The notes: generated by a model not told the origin, from the sequence alone. DNA of 35,420 bases from Gammaproteobacteria bacterium (GCA_013695765.1 JACCZW010000031.1:1-35420), one strand, 5' to 3'; positions 20,695 through 28,898 are shown, counted from the stretch's first letter. A program made the numbers and translations.

Positions 20695-20826
20695 AGGTAA
20701 GAAACTCTAACGGGAACGGTAGCGAGAATGCAAGTTAATGTTTAGGTTAAATAAACCGGCTATCAGTCACGGGCCGCCGTCGATGCTGGCGCGCAAGCAC
20801 GGATGCCCGTTTCGGATAAACACGTT

Positions 20827-21624
20827 ATGCTTGAAGGCATGAAAGACGAGCGCCGCTACGGTGGGGATACGACCGCGCAACTGTCAAAAGCCATGCGTGC
20901 CTGGTACGCAACCCTGGCGGGCGAACTGCTGCTTCGCGACATCAAGCAACGCCTGGATGGCATGGTGCCGGATTTGTTTGGCTATCATGCGGTGCAGATC
21001 GATTGTCTTGCCCCGCAAATAGATCTGCTGGATCAAAGCCGCATCCGGCATCGCCTGAGCACGGATTTCGATACGAGCGTGGCGGATGTGGCGGCTGATG
21101 GCGCGGCCCTGCCATTCGACGCCGACAGTATCGATTTGCTGCTGCTCATGCACACTCTGGATCTGGCCGCGGAACCGCACCAGGTGTTACGTGAAGCGGA
21201 GCGCGTTCTGATTCCGGAAGGCCGCCTGATCGTGATCGGTTTCAATCCCTGGAGCGCGTACGGGCTCTGGCGGTGGGCGCGCCGCTGGCGAAATCAGGCG
21301 CCCTGGTGCGTCAATTTTTTAAGCGGCGCACGACTCGGCGACTGGTTGTCGCTGCTGGGTTTTGTGGTTGAAACGTGTGACTACGTCGGTTTCGCACCGC
21401 CTTTGCAGCGAGAAAAGCTGCGCACGCGTCTGGCGCCGATCGAACGTATCATGCGCGGCGCCGTGCCATTAATGGGTGGTGTGCGCGTGTTGCTGGCGCG
21501 CAAGCGGGTCGCGACCTTGACGCCTTTGAAACCAAGCTGGCGCCGGCATAGCGGTCTGGTGCCGGGTAAGCTGGCCGAACCGTCCACGCGCGCGGCGCAG
21601 GCGTGCCAGCGGTGCCCGCGCTAG
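20827..21624 (+). CDS. yafS: SAM-dependent class I methyltransferase, YafS-like
   Basis: This is a Rossmann-fold methyltransferase related to E. coli YafS, whose substrate is not established. The motif around [20 protein letters not shown] and [18 protein letters not shown] has the Methyltransf_11 pattern; the usual glycine-rich motif I is weak, as in YafS. The C-terminus ([15 protein letters not shown]) resembles YafS, and its position before rnhA and dnaQ matches. The start is uncertain: ATGs at 20803, 20827 and 20839 are all in frame. The last has GAAGG too close, and 20827 is a compromise giving 265 residues. It ends 11 bases before rnhA and is probably co-transcribed with it. Confidence 0.8.
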   Translation: MLEGMKDERRYGGDTTAQLSKAMRAWYATLAGELLLRDIKQRLDGMVPDLFGYHAVQIDCLAPQIDLLDQSRIRHRLSTDFDTSVADVAADGAALPFDADSIDLLLLMHTLDLAAEPHQVLREAERVLIPEGRLIVIGFNPWSAYGLWRWARRWRNQAPWCVNFLSGARLGDWLSLLGFVVETCDYVGFAPPLQREKLRTRLAPIERIMRGAVPLMGGVRVLLARKRVATLTPLKPSWRRHSGLVPGKLAEPSTRAAQACQRCPR

Positions 21625-21635
21625 GGCTGCGGCGC

Positions 21636-22118
21636 ATGGCGAACACGGTCGAGATATTCACGGACGGCGCGTGCCGCGGCAACCCAGGGCCCGGCGGGTG
21701 GGGCGCGTTGCTGCGCTGCCGCGGTCGGGAAAAAAACCTGCTCGGGGCGGAACCGCTGACGACCAATAACCGGATGGAACTCATGGCCGCCATCGCCGCA
21801 CTGGATGCACTGAAAAGCGGTTGCGATGTGGTGCTGACCACGGATTCCAGATATGTCATGAGCGGCATCAACACCTGGATGGCGGACTGGAAAAAGCGTG
21901 GCTGGCGCACGGTGGCGCGCAAGCCAGTAAAAAACGAGGACTTGTGGCGCCGGCTCGATGACGCCTGTGGCAGACATCGTATCGAATGGCGCTGGGTTAA
22001 GGGCCACAGCGGCCATGCGGAAAACGAGCTGGTGGATCGCCTGGCGAATCAGGCTATCGACGAGCTGCTGTCGCGATCCGACGCGTGTAACGCGGCAAGA
22101 AATGTGACGGCGAACTAG
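21636..22118 (+). CDS. rnhA: Ribonuclease HI
   Basis: RNase HI cuts the RNA strand of RNA-DNA hybrids, removing primers and R-loops. With the ATG at 21636 the protein is 160 residues. The four catalytic acids fall at the same numbers as in the E. coli enzyme: Asp10 ([16 protein letters not shown]), Glu48 (NNRMELMAA), Asp70 (TTDSRYV) and Asp134, plus His124 (VKGHSGH). The basic handle region [16 protein letters not shown] is present. In E. coli rnhA and dnaQ are divergent; here they run in the same direction three bases apart. Confidence 0.96.
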   Translation: MANTVEIFTDGACRGNPGPGGWGALLRCRGREKNLLGAEPLTTNNRMELMAAIAALDALKSGCDVVLTTDSRYVMSGINTWMADWKKRGWRTVARKPVKNEDLWRRLDDACGRHRIEWRWVKGHSGHAENELVDRLANQAIDELLSRSDACNAARNVTAN

Positions 22119-22121
22119 ACC

Positions 22122-22844
22122 GTGCGGCAGGTCGTGCTCGATACGGAAACGACGGGTCTCGAGGCCGCTCAAGGTCATCGCATTATCGAAATCGGTTGCG
22201 TGGAGGTGATCAATCGCCGAATCACCGGACGCCAGTTGCATTGTTACATTCAGCCCGACCGGGAGATCGACGCGGCTGCGGCCGAGGTGCACGGCATCAC
22301 CGCGGAGTTCCTCGCCGACAAACCGCGCTTCGCGGCGGTGGTGGACGAACTGGTCAACTTTGTGCGCGGCGCGGAATTAATCATTCACAACGCGCCGTTC
22401 GATGTCGGTTTTCTGGACGCGGAACTGGCCACGGTAGAACGTGGTTGTGTGCGCGACACTTGCGACGTGCTGGATTCTCTGGGGCTCGCGCGGCAACTGC
22501 ATCCTGGACAGAAAAACGGTCTGGACGCGCTGTGCAAACGCTACGGCGTCGACAATTCCGGCCGCGAACTACACGGTGCACTGCTGGATGCGCGCATCCT
22601 GGCCGAGGTTTATCTGGCCATGACCGGCGGCCAGAGCAGTCTGCTGCTGGGCGAACTGGAGGCAGGATCAACGCAGACCGACGCGCCGCAGCGTCTCACC
22701 CCACGCCATGCGCCCTTGTGCGTAATCAAGGCCGGTCGCGACGAGCGGGAAGCGCATGCCGCCACTTTGAGGGCGATCGATCAGGCCAGCGGCGGTCAAT
22801 GTCTGTGGCTGCAATCCGGGGAAAATCCGCACGATAATGAGTGA
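22122..22844 (+). CDS. dnaQ: DNA polymerase III epsilon subunit (3'-5' proofreading exonuclease)
   Basis: Epsilon proofreads for the replicative polymerase. The 240-residue protein has the DEDDh exonuclease motifs: ExoI DTETTG with Asp7 and Glu9, ExoII in HNAPFDVGFLD, and ExoIII in HGALLDAR with the catalytic His and Asp. The C-terminal tail (after about 185) corresponds to the segment that binds the alpha subunit. The start is a GTG at 22122, three bases after the rnhA stop and without its own ribosome binding site, so translation is likely coupled to rnhA. It converges with smpB. Confidence 0.95.
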   Translation: MRQVVLDTETTGLEAAQGHRIIEIGCVEVINRRITGRQLHCYIQPDREIDAAAAEVHGITAEFLADKPRFAAVVDELVNFVRGAELIIHNAPFDVGFLDAELATVERGCVRDTCDVLDSLGLARQLHPGQKNGLDALCKRYGVDNSGRELHGALLDARILAEVYLAMTGGQSSLLLGELEAGSTQTDAPQRLTPRHAPLCVIKAGRDEREAHAATLRAIDQASGGQCLWLQSGENPHDNE

Positions 22845-22945
22845 CGGCAGCCAGCGATTACCGCTTCTGTTAGGGACATTGCGAATAAGGTTATAGCCAG
22901 GGTAAGTTCAGTTGCGCAGACCGCCCGGCGACGTAAACGGCGGCT

Positions 22946-23419
22946 TTACGAGCTGTGCTTCAACAAGCGTTGCTTATCGCGTTGCCAGTCGCGTTGTTTT
23001 TCCACGGCGCGTTTGTCGAATTGTTTTTTGCCGCGCGCGAGACCGACTTCCAGTTTGGCGCGACCGCGTTTCCAGTACAGCGCGGTGGGCACCAGCGCCT
23101 GACCCTTGCGTTCCACCGCCCCGATGAGTTTGTCCAGTTCTTCTCGATGTAACAGCAGTTTGCGCGTCCGGATCGGATCGGGCGAGATATGCGTCGAGGC
23201 GGTGGTCAGCGGCGATATGTGCGCCCCCAGCAGCCACGCCTGCGCATCCCGGATCACGACGTAGCTTTCCATCAACTGCGCACGCCCTGCGCGCAGGCTC
23301 TTGACTTCCCACCCCTCCAGCGCCAGCCCGGCTTCGAATCGCTCTTCGATAAAGAAATCATGGCGCGCCTTCTTGTTCAGTGCGATGGTGGCGCGATCGG
23401 GCTTGGTTTGCTTGTTCAT
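22946..23419 (-). CDS. smpB: SsrA-binding protein SmpB
   Basis: SmpB binds tmRNA and brings it to stalled ribosomes for trans-translation, which tags the nascent chain for ClpXP and other proteases. From the ATG at 23419 the protein is 157 residues with the family pattern [49 protein letters not shown] and the basic C-terminal tail [15 protein letters not shown] that enters the decoding site. Longer in-frame starts up to 23569 would add about 50 residues that do not look like the family. I do not see the tmRNA gene (ssrA) in this window. It is divergent from ratA. Confidence 0.96.
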   Translation of the reverse strand: MNKQTKPDRATIALNKKARHDFFIEERFEAGLALEGWEVKSLRAGRAQLMESYVVIRDAQAWLLGAHISPLTTASTHISPDPIRTRKLLLHREELDKLIGAVERKGQALVPTALYWKRGRAKLEVGLARGKKQFDKRAVEKQRDWQRDKQRLLKHSS

Positions 23420-23531
23420 GCCCGCATTATACGGGATTGCTGTTTGACCCCGACTGTTAACGCCGATGGGCGCCGGTTGTGCGCCCGCGGGATTTTCCGC
23501 ACTATTCACCGTTTGATCCGTCTGCGTTGCC

Positions 23532-23969
23532 ATGAAAACAATCCACCGCGATGCCTCGGTGCCGTACACGCCTACCGAAATGTTTCAACTGGTCGACGAT
23601 ATCGAGGCCTATCCGCAGTTTCTTCCCTGGTGCCGTGTTGCGCGGGTGCTGGCGCGCGATCAACGTCAGGTCCGGGCGATGCTCGCGGTCGCCAAGGGCC
23701 GCATTGAAAAATCGTTTACGACGCTCAACATCCTGCGGCCGCACGACCAGATCGATGTGCGGCTGGTGGAAGGTCCGTTTCGCAAACTCGACGGTTTATG
23801 GCGGTTCGAGTCTCTGGCGGGCGGGGGTTGTCATGTTACGCTGGATATGACCTTCGAGATGTCCAGCAGGCTTATGGCGATGACCCTGGGGCCGGTGTTC
23901 AACCAGGCCGCCAATATGTTGGTGGATGCGTTCGTCAAACGCGCGCGGGAAGTTTATGGACGTCGCTGA
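23532..23969 (+). CDS. ratA: RatA-like START/SRPBCC domain protein (ubiquinone-binding or ribosome association family)
   Basis: This is a 145-residue single-domain protein of the COQ10/RatA type, with the typical start [25 protein letters not shown] and the end [25 protein letters not shown]. In E. coli RatA was described as a toxin that blocks 70S assembly by binding the 50S subunit. The wider family includes ubiquinone-binding proteins such as Coq10, and the housekeeping role is debated. The gene next to smpB and rnfH is a standard gammaproteobacterial arrangement. The rnfH start lies inside its 3' end (14-base overlap). Confidence 0.88.
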   Translation: MKTIHRDASVPYTPTEMFQLVDDIEAYPQFLPWCRVARVLARDQRQVRAMLAVAKGRIEKSFTTLNILRPHDQIDVRLVEGPFRKLDGLWRFESLAGGGCHVTLDMTFEMSSRLMAMTLGPVFNQAANMLVDAFVKRAREVYGRR

Positions 23970-24279
23970 GCAACCTGCATCAATCACGGTAGAGGTTGTT
24001 TACGCGACCTGCAACGAACAGGCCGGCGTCAACTTGCGGATGAAAAGCGGCGCGACTCTGCGTGATGCCGTTGAGCGTTCCGGCCTGCTGACCCGCTTTG
24101 CGGACATCGATCTGAACATCAATAAAACCGGCGTTTACGGCAGGCTGACAGCGTTGGACCACCGGCTTCGGGAGGGGGATCGCGTGGAGATTTATCGTCC
24201 CTTGCGCGCCGATCCGAAGGAGAGTCGACGGCAGCGCGCACGCAAGGGGTCTGAGCCGAGCAAGTCGCCCAAACGCTGA
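23956..24279 (+). CDS. rnfH: RnfH family ubiquitin-like fold protein
   Basis: This small protein of about 107 residues has the RnfH/UPF0125 beta-grasp pattern: ITVEVVYATCNEQAGVNL, SGATLRDAVERSGLL, DLNINKTGVYG and LREGDRVEIYRPLRADPKE. A basic, probably disordered tail (RRQRARKGSEPSKSPKR) follows. The ATG at 23956 has GGGAAG upstream and overlaps the ratA end. RnfH has been paired with RatA as a proposed antitoxin (PasI/PasT in pathogenic E. coli), but its name comes from the rnf electron-transport cluster and its biochemical role is not settled. It converges with bamE. Confidence 0.9.
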   Translation: MDVAEQPASITVEVVYATCNEQAGVNLRMKSGATLRDAVERSGLLTRFADIDLNINKTGVYGRLTALDHRLREGDRVEIYRPLRADPKESRRQRARKGSEPSKSPKR

Positions 24280-24291
24280 CCGCGCCTGGCT

Positions 24292-24636
24292 TTAAGCATT
24301 CCCTTGCGGACGCTTGATACGGATTACCTGCCCACTTTCAAAAAACACGGTTAAGCGGCGTTGTTCGGTCTTGCCATAGCCGGGATCGTAATAATAAACA
24401 TAGTCCCAGCGATCGGTATGGTAACTGTCGTCGATAAGAGGATTGCCAAGCAGATAAGTGACCTGCTCGGGATTCATGCCGAGCTCCAGCTGCTTCACGT
24501 CTCTCTCTTTAAGCGCGTTGCCCTGCCGGACATCGATACGATGCACTGAAAATACCGAACAGCCGGCGAGCACCAGGCTGATCATCATGAAAACAGTCAG
24601 GCAGATCTGTCGGAGGCGTGAAGTTTGGTGTGTCAT
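24292..24636 (-). CDS. bamE: Outer membrane protein assembly factor BamE (SmpA), lipoprotein
   Basis: BamE is a lipoprotein of the BAM complex that inserts beta-barrel proteins into the outer membrane. The 114-residue precursor has a signal peptide with lipobox LAGC (Cys26). The SmpA/OmlA domain is recognisable as LELGMNPEQVTYLLGNPLIDD, DRWDYVYYYDPGYG and RRLTVFFESGQVIRI. The ATG at 24636 faces the fur gene across a 72-base divergent region. The bamE-fur divergent pair is conserved in many gammaproteobacteria. Confidence 0.95.
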   Translation of the reverse strand: MTHQTSRLRQICLTVFMMISLVLAGCSVFSVHRIDVRQGNALKERDVKQLELGMNPEQVTYLLGNPLIDDSYHTDRWDYVYYYDPGYGKTEQRRLTVFFESGQVIRIKRPQGNA

Positions 24637-24708
24637 GACGTGAACAACAAGGCGCTTGCGGGTGATAAACTATGGTCGCATGATACGTGATCCGCTCCGG
24701 AGGGCATA

Positions 24709-25125
24709 GTGGAAAGTCAGGATCTCAAAAAGGCAGGTCTTAAGGTGACGCTGCCGCGCATGAAGATTCTCGAGATCCTCGAGAAATCGAACCCGGAAAC
24801 GCACCACCTCACGGCGGAAGATATTTACCGGCTTCTACTGGAGGCTGAGGAGGAGATCGGTCTGGCCACCGTCTACCGGGTGCTCACCCAGTTCGAGGCC
24901 GCCGGTCTGGTTATCCGCCATCATTTCGAGGGCGGGCAGGCCGTGTTCGAACTCGATCGCGGCAAACATCATCACATGGTCGACTTGAGCAGCGGCAAGG
25001 TCACCGAGTTTACCAGCGACGAAATCGACGCGTTGCAAAAAGCGATCGCGGACAAGTACGGTTATGTGATCGAAGAGCGCAGCATGGTGCTCTACGTACG
25101 GCCGAAAAAAAGCCATCAGGATTAA
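24709..25125 (+). CDS. fur: Ferric uptake regulator Fur
   Basis: Fur is the iron-responsive dimeric repressor. The 138-residue product has the winged-helix DNA-binding half (KKAGLKVTLPRMKILEILE, EEIGLATVYRVLTQFEAAGLV) and a C-terminal metal-binding dimerisation half with the histidine-rich GKHHHMVDLSSGKVTEF. It contains no cysteine at all. The CxxC pair that holds structural zinc in E. coli Fur (normally just before GKV) is replaced by DLSS, as in Pseudomonas-type Fur, which also lacks the pair. The start is a GTG at 24709 with GGAGGG ending four bases upstream. I see no convincing Fur box in its own promoter region. Confidence 0.95.
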   Translation: MESQDLKKAGLKVTLPRMKILEILEKSNPETHHLTAEDIYRLLLEAEEEIGLATVYRVLTQFEAAGLVIRHHFEGGQAVFELDRGKHHHMVDLSSGKVTEFTSDEIDALQKAIADKYGYVIEERSMVLYVRPKKSHQD

Positions 25126-25137
25126 CGGCCGCATCGG

Positions 25138-26778
25138 TCAAACAGCCTGCGCGCGACCTATCATCTCTTGTGCGTGCGCGCGGGTCTTGGCCGTCATCTC
25201 CAGACCACCCAGCATCCTCGCGATCTCATCTATTTTCTGTAGATCGTCGAGCAGCGCTACCCGGGTTTGAGTTCCGTGTCCGCGTATCGCTTTGCTGACC
25301 TGATAATGATGATGCGTCTGCGCCGCCACCTGCGGCAGATGTGTCACGCACAACACCTGGCGTTGTCCGCTTAAACTTCGCAACTGTCGCCCCACCACTT
25401 CCGCCACCGCGCCACCGATGCCGCTGTCCACCTCGTCGAAGATAAGGGTAGGGATGCTTAAGTCATTGGCCGCGATGATCTGAATCGCCAGGCTGATGCG
25501 TGAGAGCTCGCCGCCGGAGGCGACTTTCGCCAGCGGCCGCAAGGGCTGGCCGGGATTGGCGCTGACCAGAAATTCGATGCGATCCAGTCCACTCGGCGCG
25601 ATCTCGCGCGCGTCGTCGAAGTCAACGCGGATCTCGAAGCGTCCGCCAGCCAGCCCCAGGTCCTGCATCGCGGTGGATACTGCACTGCCGAGGTTCTCCG
25701 CGGCGGAAGCGCGCGCGCAATGCACGGCTTGCGCGGCGGCCTGATAATCGTCTGCGAGGACTCGCAGGCGCTGGTTAAGCCGCTCCAGGTCGTATTCCGG
25801 ACTTTCCAGGATAGCCAGTTCAGCCTCCAGGGCCGTCTGGCGGGCCGGAATTTCCTCAGGACCGAGTCGATGCTTGCGGGCCAGGGTGTGGATATCGGCG
25901 ATCCGCGCCTCCACCCACGCAAACCGCTGCGGGTCCAGGACAAGCCCGTCCGTATAACGGCGCAAAAGACTTGCGGCTTCCCGCAACTGGGCTTGCGCCG
26001 CGGTCAATAAATCCAGCGGTTCAGAGATGGCGTCATCGAGTTTGCTTAGCGATTCCAAGTCCGTGATCACCTGACTCAGCTGGCCGTCGACAGTGCCTTC
26101 GTCGTTTTCGTAAAGGGCGAGATAGGCTCGCGAGGTTGCGTCGCGGAGCTGATCGGCATGCGCCAGTCGGCGATGTTCTTCGCCCAGGGTTTCGAATTCG
26201 CCTTCGACCAGTGCAAGCTGCGTCAGATCCCGCGACTGAAAACGCAGCAGGTCGATCCGATCCTCGCGTTCGCGGGCCTGTTCGGTAAAGCCGCTGACTT
26301 TCTCGCGCAGGCTGCGCAACTCGTGATAAATCTCTGTAAGCCGCCGCAGGCGGGCACTGTTTGCCGCATGCGCATCCAGCAGTTCGCGCTGAGTGATGTT
26401 GCGAAGCAATGATTGGTGTTCATGCTGTCCATGAATATCGACCAGCATCTCGCCGAACTGACGCAGCAGTTGCAGGGCGGCGGGCGAGCCGTTGATGTAA
26501 GCTCTGGAACGGCCGTCGCGCGAAATGACGCGTCGCAACAGACACTCGCCGTTCTCTTCTAAGCCGTGCTCATCGAGCCACGCGCGCGCGTCATCCCGTT
26601 GTTCGATGTCGAGAGCCAGGGTGATCTCGGCGCGGTCGCCCAGCACCAGCCCCAGCGCGTCTATGAGTATCGACTTGCCCGCACCGGTCTCCCCGGTCAG
26701 CACGCTCATGCCCGGCCCGAACTCGAGTTCTAGCTCGTCGATGATGGCGAAATCGCGAATGTGGATGCGGGTCAGCAC
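25138..26778 (-). CDS. recN: DNA repair protein RecN
   Basis: RecN is an SMC-like ATPase that gathers DNA ends during double-strand break repair. The 546-residue protein has Walker A GETGAGKS at 29-36, a long coiled-coil middle, the signature ASGGELSRI and Walker B TLIFDEVDSGIGG near the C-terminus. The start is a GTG at 26778, six bases after the nadK stop, so the two form an operon. After GDRA at 47-50 the sequence passes straight to EITLALDI. In E. coli and other RecN proteins a segment of about 12 residues with a conserved VRxG lies here, so this copy seems to have a short in-frame deletion in the ATPase head. Confidence 0.93.
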   Translation of the reverse strand: MLTRIHIRDFAIIDELELEFGPGMSVLTGETGAGKSILIDALGLVLGDRAEITLALDIEQRDDARAWLDEHGLEENGECLLRRVISRDGRSRAYINGSPAALQLLRQFGEMLVDIHGQHEHQSLLRNITQRELLDAHAANSARLRRLTEIYHELRSLREKVSGFTEQAREREDRIDLLRFQSRDLTQLALVEGEFETLGEEHRRLAHADQLRDATSRAYLALYENDEGTVDGQLSQVITDLESLSKLDDAISEPLDLLTAAQAQLREAASLLRRYTDGLVLDPQRFAWVEARIADIHTLARKHRLGPEEIPARQTALEAELAILESPEYDLERLNQRLRVLADDYQAAAQAVHCARASAAENLGSAVSTAMQDLGLAGGRFEIRVDFDDAREIAPSGLDRIEFLVSANPGQPLRPLAKVASGGELSRISLAIQIIAANDLSIPTLIFDEVDSGIGGAVAEVVGRQLRSLSGQRQVLCVTHLPQVAAQTHHHYQVSKAIRGHGTQTRVALLDDLQKIDEIARMLGGLEMTAKTRAHAQEMIGRAQAV

Positions 26779-26784
26779 AGGGCC

Positions 26785-27651
26785 TCACCCCCATCGCAAT
26801 TTGGCGCGCAACACTTGAAAATAATCGTGATCAAGCGGCTGGATCAGCCGGAATGCCGACGCCTTGCGGGCGATACACACGCGGTCATCGGGTATCAGAT
26901 CGAAATTATCCTGGCCATCGAACGAGGCACGCGCACGGTTGTCGTTCTCCCGGCACACCACGACTTCGATGCGGCTTGCCGCATCGATCACGATAGGACG
27001 GTTAGTTAAGGTGTGCGGGCAGATCGGTACCAGCACGATCGCCTCCAGGCTGGGGTGCACAATCGGCCCGCCGCCGGACAGGGCGTAGGCCGTCGAACCG
27101 GTCGGGGTAGCGACGATCAGCCCGTCGGCACGCAAGGTATTGACCGGGCGACCGTCGATGTAGATTTCCAGCTCGATCATGCGGATAGAGCCCTGCACGT
27201 GCACCACCACTTCGTTGATGGCGTCGCTTTCCGCGAGAGTCTCGGCGCCCCGCGTCACGCGCGCCCGCAACAGATAACGCCGCTCTTCCTTGTAGCGGCC
27301 GGCGAGTATTTCGTCCAAGCGCGTGTACATGTCCTCGGGCAATATATCCGCCAGGAATCCCAGCCGGCCGCGGTTGATGGCCAGCAGTGGCACGCCGTGG
27401 TCCACCAGCGAGCGTGCGGCATGCAGCAGCGTGCCGTCGCCGCCGACCACGATCGCGAGATCGCAGCGCCGCGCGATCTCGTCACGACCTACACTGATCT
27501 CCGCAGCCTGCCGCAATACGCCGCCAGCGCTTTCGTCAACCAGCACCTGCGCGCCGCGCGCGTGCAAATATTCCAGCAGGCCGCGCGCGGTATCCGCGAG
27601 CAGCGCGTCGCCGGGTTTTGTGATCAGGCCAATGGTGTGGAACACGGTCAT
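26785..27651 (-). CDS. nadK: NAD kinase
   Basis: NadK phosphorylates NAD to NADP. From the ATG at 27651 the protein is 288 residues, the usual length. Signatures are GGDGT at 70-74 with the catalytic Asp, NRGRLGFLADI, the NE motif at 146-147 (SDAINEVVVH) and the glycine-rich ATPTGSTAYALSGGGPIVHP. A GTG one codon upstream is also possible. The gene is divergent from hrcA across about 140 bases and leads into recN. The hrcA-nadK-recN arrangement is conserved in gammaproteobacteria. Confidence 0.96.
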   Translation of the reverse strand: MTVFHTIGLITKPGDALLADTARGLLEYLHARGAQVLVDESAGGVLRQAAEISVGRDEIARRCDLAIVVGGDGTLLHAARSLVDHGVPLLAINRGRLGFLADILPEDMYTRLDEILAGRYKEERRYLLRARVTRGAETLAESDAINEVVVHVQGSIRMIELEIYIDGRPVNTLRADGLIVATPTGSTAYALSGGGPIVHPSLEAIVLVPICPHTLTNRPIVIDAASRIEVVVCRENDNRARASFDGQDNFDLIPDDRVCIARKASAFRLIQPLDHDYFQVLRAKLRWG

Positions 27652-27696
27652 CACGGGTCTCTTTTACGTTAAAGGTATCACGCACGTTATACACGG

Positions 27697-27727
27697 CCAA
27701 CCGGATGGTTTCTTGACACCAACCGGA
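27697..27727 (+). repeat. Paired CCAACCGGA direct repeats flanking the hrcA -35 box
   Basis: CCAACCGGA occurs at 27697-27705 and again at 27719-27727, with starts 22 bp apart, close to two helical turns. The -35 element TTGACA (27713-27718) lies between them. The placement is that of operator half-sites for a dimeric regulator, but the regulator is unknown. Confidence 0.5.
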
Positions 27728-27741
27728 CGCGTATTGATGAT
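27713..27741 (+). promoter_or_regulatory. Sigma70-type promoter of hrcA
   Basis: A perfect -35 TTGACA (27713-27718) is followed after 17 nt by GATGAT (27736-27741), which matches four of six -10 bases. The start site would be near 27748, on the left edge of the inverted repeat listed next. Confidence 0.5.
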
Positions 27742-27745
27742 AGGT

Positions 27746-27777
27746 CGGTGTGCCGGAAGATTCGTGCCGGCACACCG
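27746..27777. promoter_or_regulatory. 11-bp inverted repeat in the hrcA leader
   Basis: CGGTGTGCCGG (27746-27756) and CCGGCACACCG (27767-27777) are perfect inverted copies separated by 10 nt. The repeat covers the predicted transcription start and ends 14 nt before the hrcA ATG. The size and place recall the CIRCE operator of HrcA (9 bp, 9-nt gap), but the sequence is not TTAGCACTC/GAGTGCTAA. It could be an operator or an RNA hairpin near the ribosome binding site. Confidence 0.6.
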
Positions 27778-27791
27778 GACAGGGAACGCGC

Positions 27792-28868
27792 ATGTCGGCA
27801 GAAAGTGGGCAATCTTCGGCAACGGCGCTCAGTGAGCGCGGGCAGCACCTGCTCCGTGTGCTGGTGCAAACTTACATCGGCGATGGCCGGCCAGTAGGTT
27901 CTCAAACCCTGCTGCGCGCCGCTGCGGTAGATTTGAGCCCGGCCACGATCCGCAGCGTCATGGCCGATCTTGAGGATCGCGGACTGATTTACTCGCCGCA
28001 CGCCTCGGCCGGGCGCATCCCCACAGTCAAGGGTTATCGGCTGTTTATCGATACCATGCTGCGGGTGCTGCCGCTGCACGACGCGGTTATCGATCAGTTG
28101 AAGGAGCGGTTGAGTCGCGACCTGACGCCGCATTCGCTGGTCGAGGCGGCCTCGGACATGCTGTCTGGCATCACGCGTCTGGCGGGGGTTGTCACGGTGC
28201 CGCGCCAGGAACACGCGTCGTTGCGGCAGATCGAATTTTTAGGGCTTTCCGAGAATCGCGTGCTCGCGATCCTGGTGATGAACCAGCACGAGGTGCAGAA
28301 CCGGGTTATACAGCTCGATCGCGCCTATTCCGAGTCCGAACTTCGCGAGGCGGCCAATTATCTCAACGCGAAGTTCGCAGGAAGAGGCATGGTTGCGCTG
28401 CGGCGCGAACTGCTCGCTGAACTCGACGCGGTGCGCGAGGACATGAACTGCATGATGCGCTCGGCCATCGAGTTGGGCGAGAAGGCGTTCGCGAGCGACG
28501 AACGCGTACAGGACGATTTCGTGGTCGTAGGTCAGACCAACCTCATGGGCTATGAGCAGCTTTCCGATGTGGACAAGCTGCGCCAGTTGTTCGACGCGTT
28601 CAGCACCAAGCGCGATATTCTGCATCTGCTGGACAAATGCATTTGCGCGCGCGGCGTGCAGATTTTCGTCGGCCAGGAATCCGGCTATCAGGTGCTGGAC
28701 GAGTGCAGCGTCGTGTCGGCGCCGTATTCCGTGCAGGGCGATGTGATCGGCGTGCTCGGTGTGATCGGGCCCACGCGCATGCCCTACGACCGTGTGATTC
28801 CGATTGTCGATATTACCGCCAGGCTACTGGGTGCGGCCTTGAATACCCGGAGCCGCGACCCTACTTGA
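27792..28868 (+). CDS. hrcA: Heat-inducible transcription repressor HrcA
   Basis: HrcA represses chaperone operons by binding CIRCE elements and is kept active by GroEL. The 358-residue product has the N-terminal winged helix (ERGQHLLRVLVQTYIGDGRPVGSQTL, LSPATIRSVMADLEDRGLI, SPHASAGRIPTVKGYRLFID), a GAF-like middle and the C-terminal VIGVLGVIGPTRMPYDRVIPIVD. The ATG at 27792 has ACAGGGA upstream. It opens the hrcA-grpE-dnaK-dnaJ cluster. No canonical CIRCE is visible anywhere in the window, so its targets here are probably elsewhere, for example groESL. Confidence 0.95.
   Translation: MSAESGQSSATALSERGQHLLRVLVQTYIGDGRPVGSQTLLRAAAVDLSPATIRSVMADLEDRGLIYSPHASAGRIPTVKGYRLFIDTMLRVLPLHDAVIDQLKERLSRDLTPHSLVEAASDMLSGITRLAGVVTVPRQEHASLRQIEFLGLSENRVLAILVMNQHEVQNRVIQLDRAYSESELREAANYLNAKFAGRGMVALRRELLAELDAVREDMNCMMRSAIELGEKAFASDERVQDDFVVVGQTNLMGYEQLSDVDKLRQLFDAFSTKRDILHLLDKCICARGVQIFVGQESGYQVLDECSVVSAPYSVQGDVIGVLGVIGPTRMPYDRVIPIVDITARLLGAALNTRSRDPT
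28838..28867 (+). promoter_or_regulatory. Possible sigma32 promoter for grpE inside the hrcA 3' end
   Basis: CTTGAA (28838-28843) and CCCTACTTG (28859-28867) are 15 nt apart. The -35 is perfect and the -10 matches the CCCCATnTA pattern at most but not all positions. Two further CTTGAA copies follow at 28864-28869 and 28878-28883, without good -10 partners. E. coli grpE is a sigma32 target, which makes this plausible. Confidence 0.35.
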
Positions 28869-28880
28869 AGGTACGACCTT

Positions 28881-28898
28881 GAACCGCGGGGGCGGTTC
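28881..28898 (+). promoter_or_regulatory. Hairpin between hrcA and grpE
   Basis: GAACCGC (28881-28887) and GCGGTTC (28892-28898) form a perfect 7-bp stem with a GGGG loop, 12 nt after the hrcA stop. There is no T-run, so it is more likely a processing, stabilising or attenuation structure than a strong terminator. Confidence 0.45.

Noticed and set aside
23532..24279. ratA-rnfH as an accessory toxin-antitoxin system
   Set aside because: The pair sits in its conserved core position beside smpB and bamE in gammaproteobacteria, so it is housekeeping context rather than a mobile defence module.
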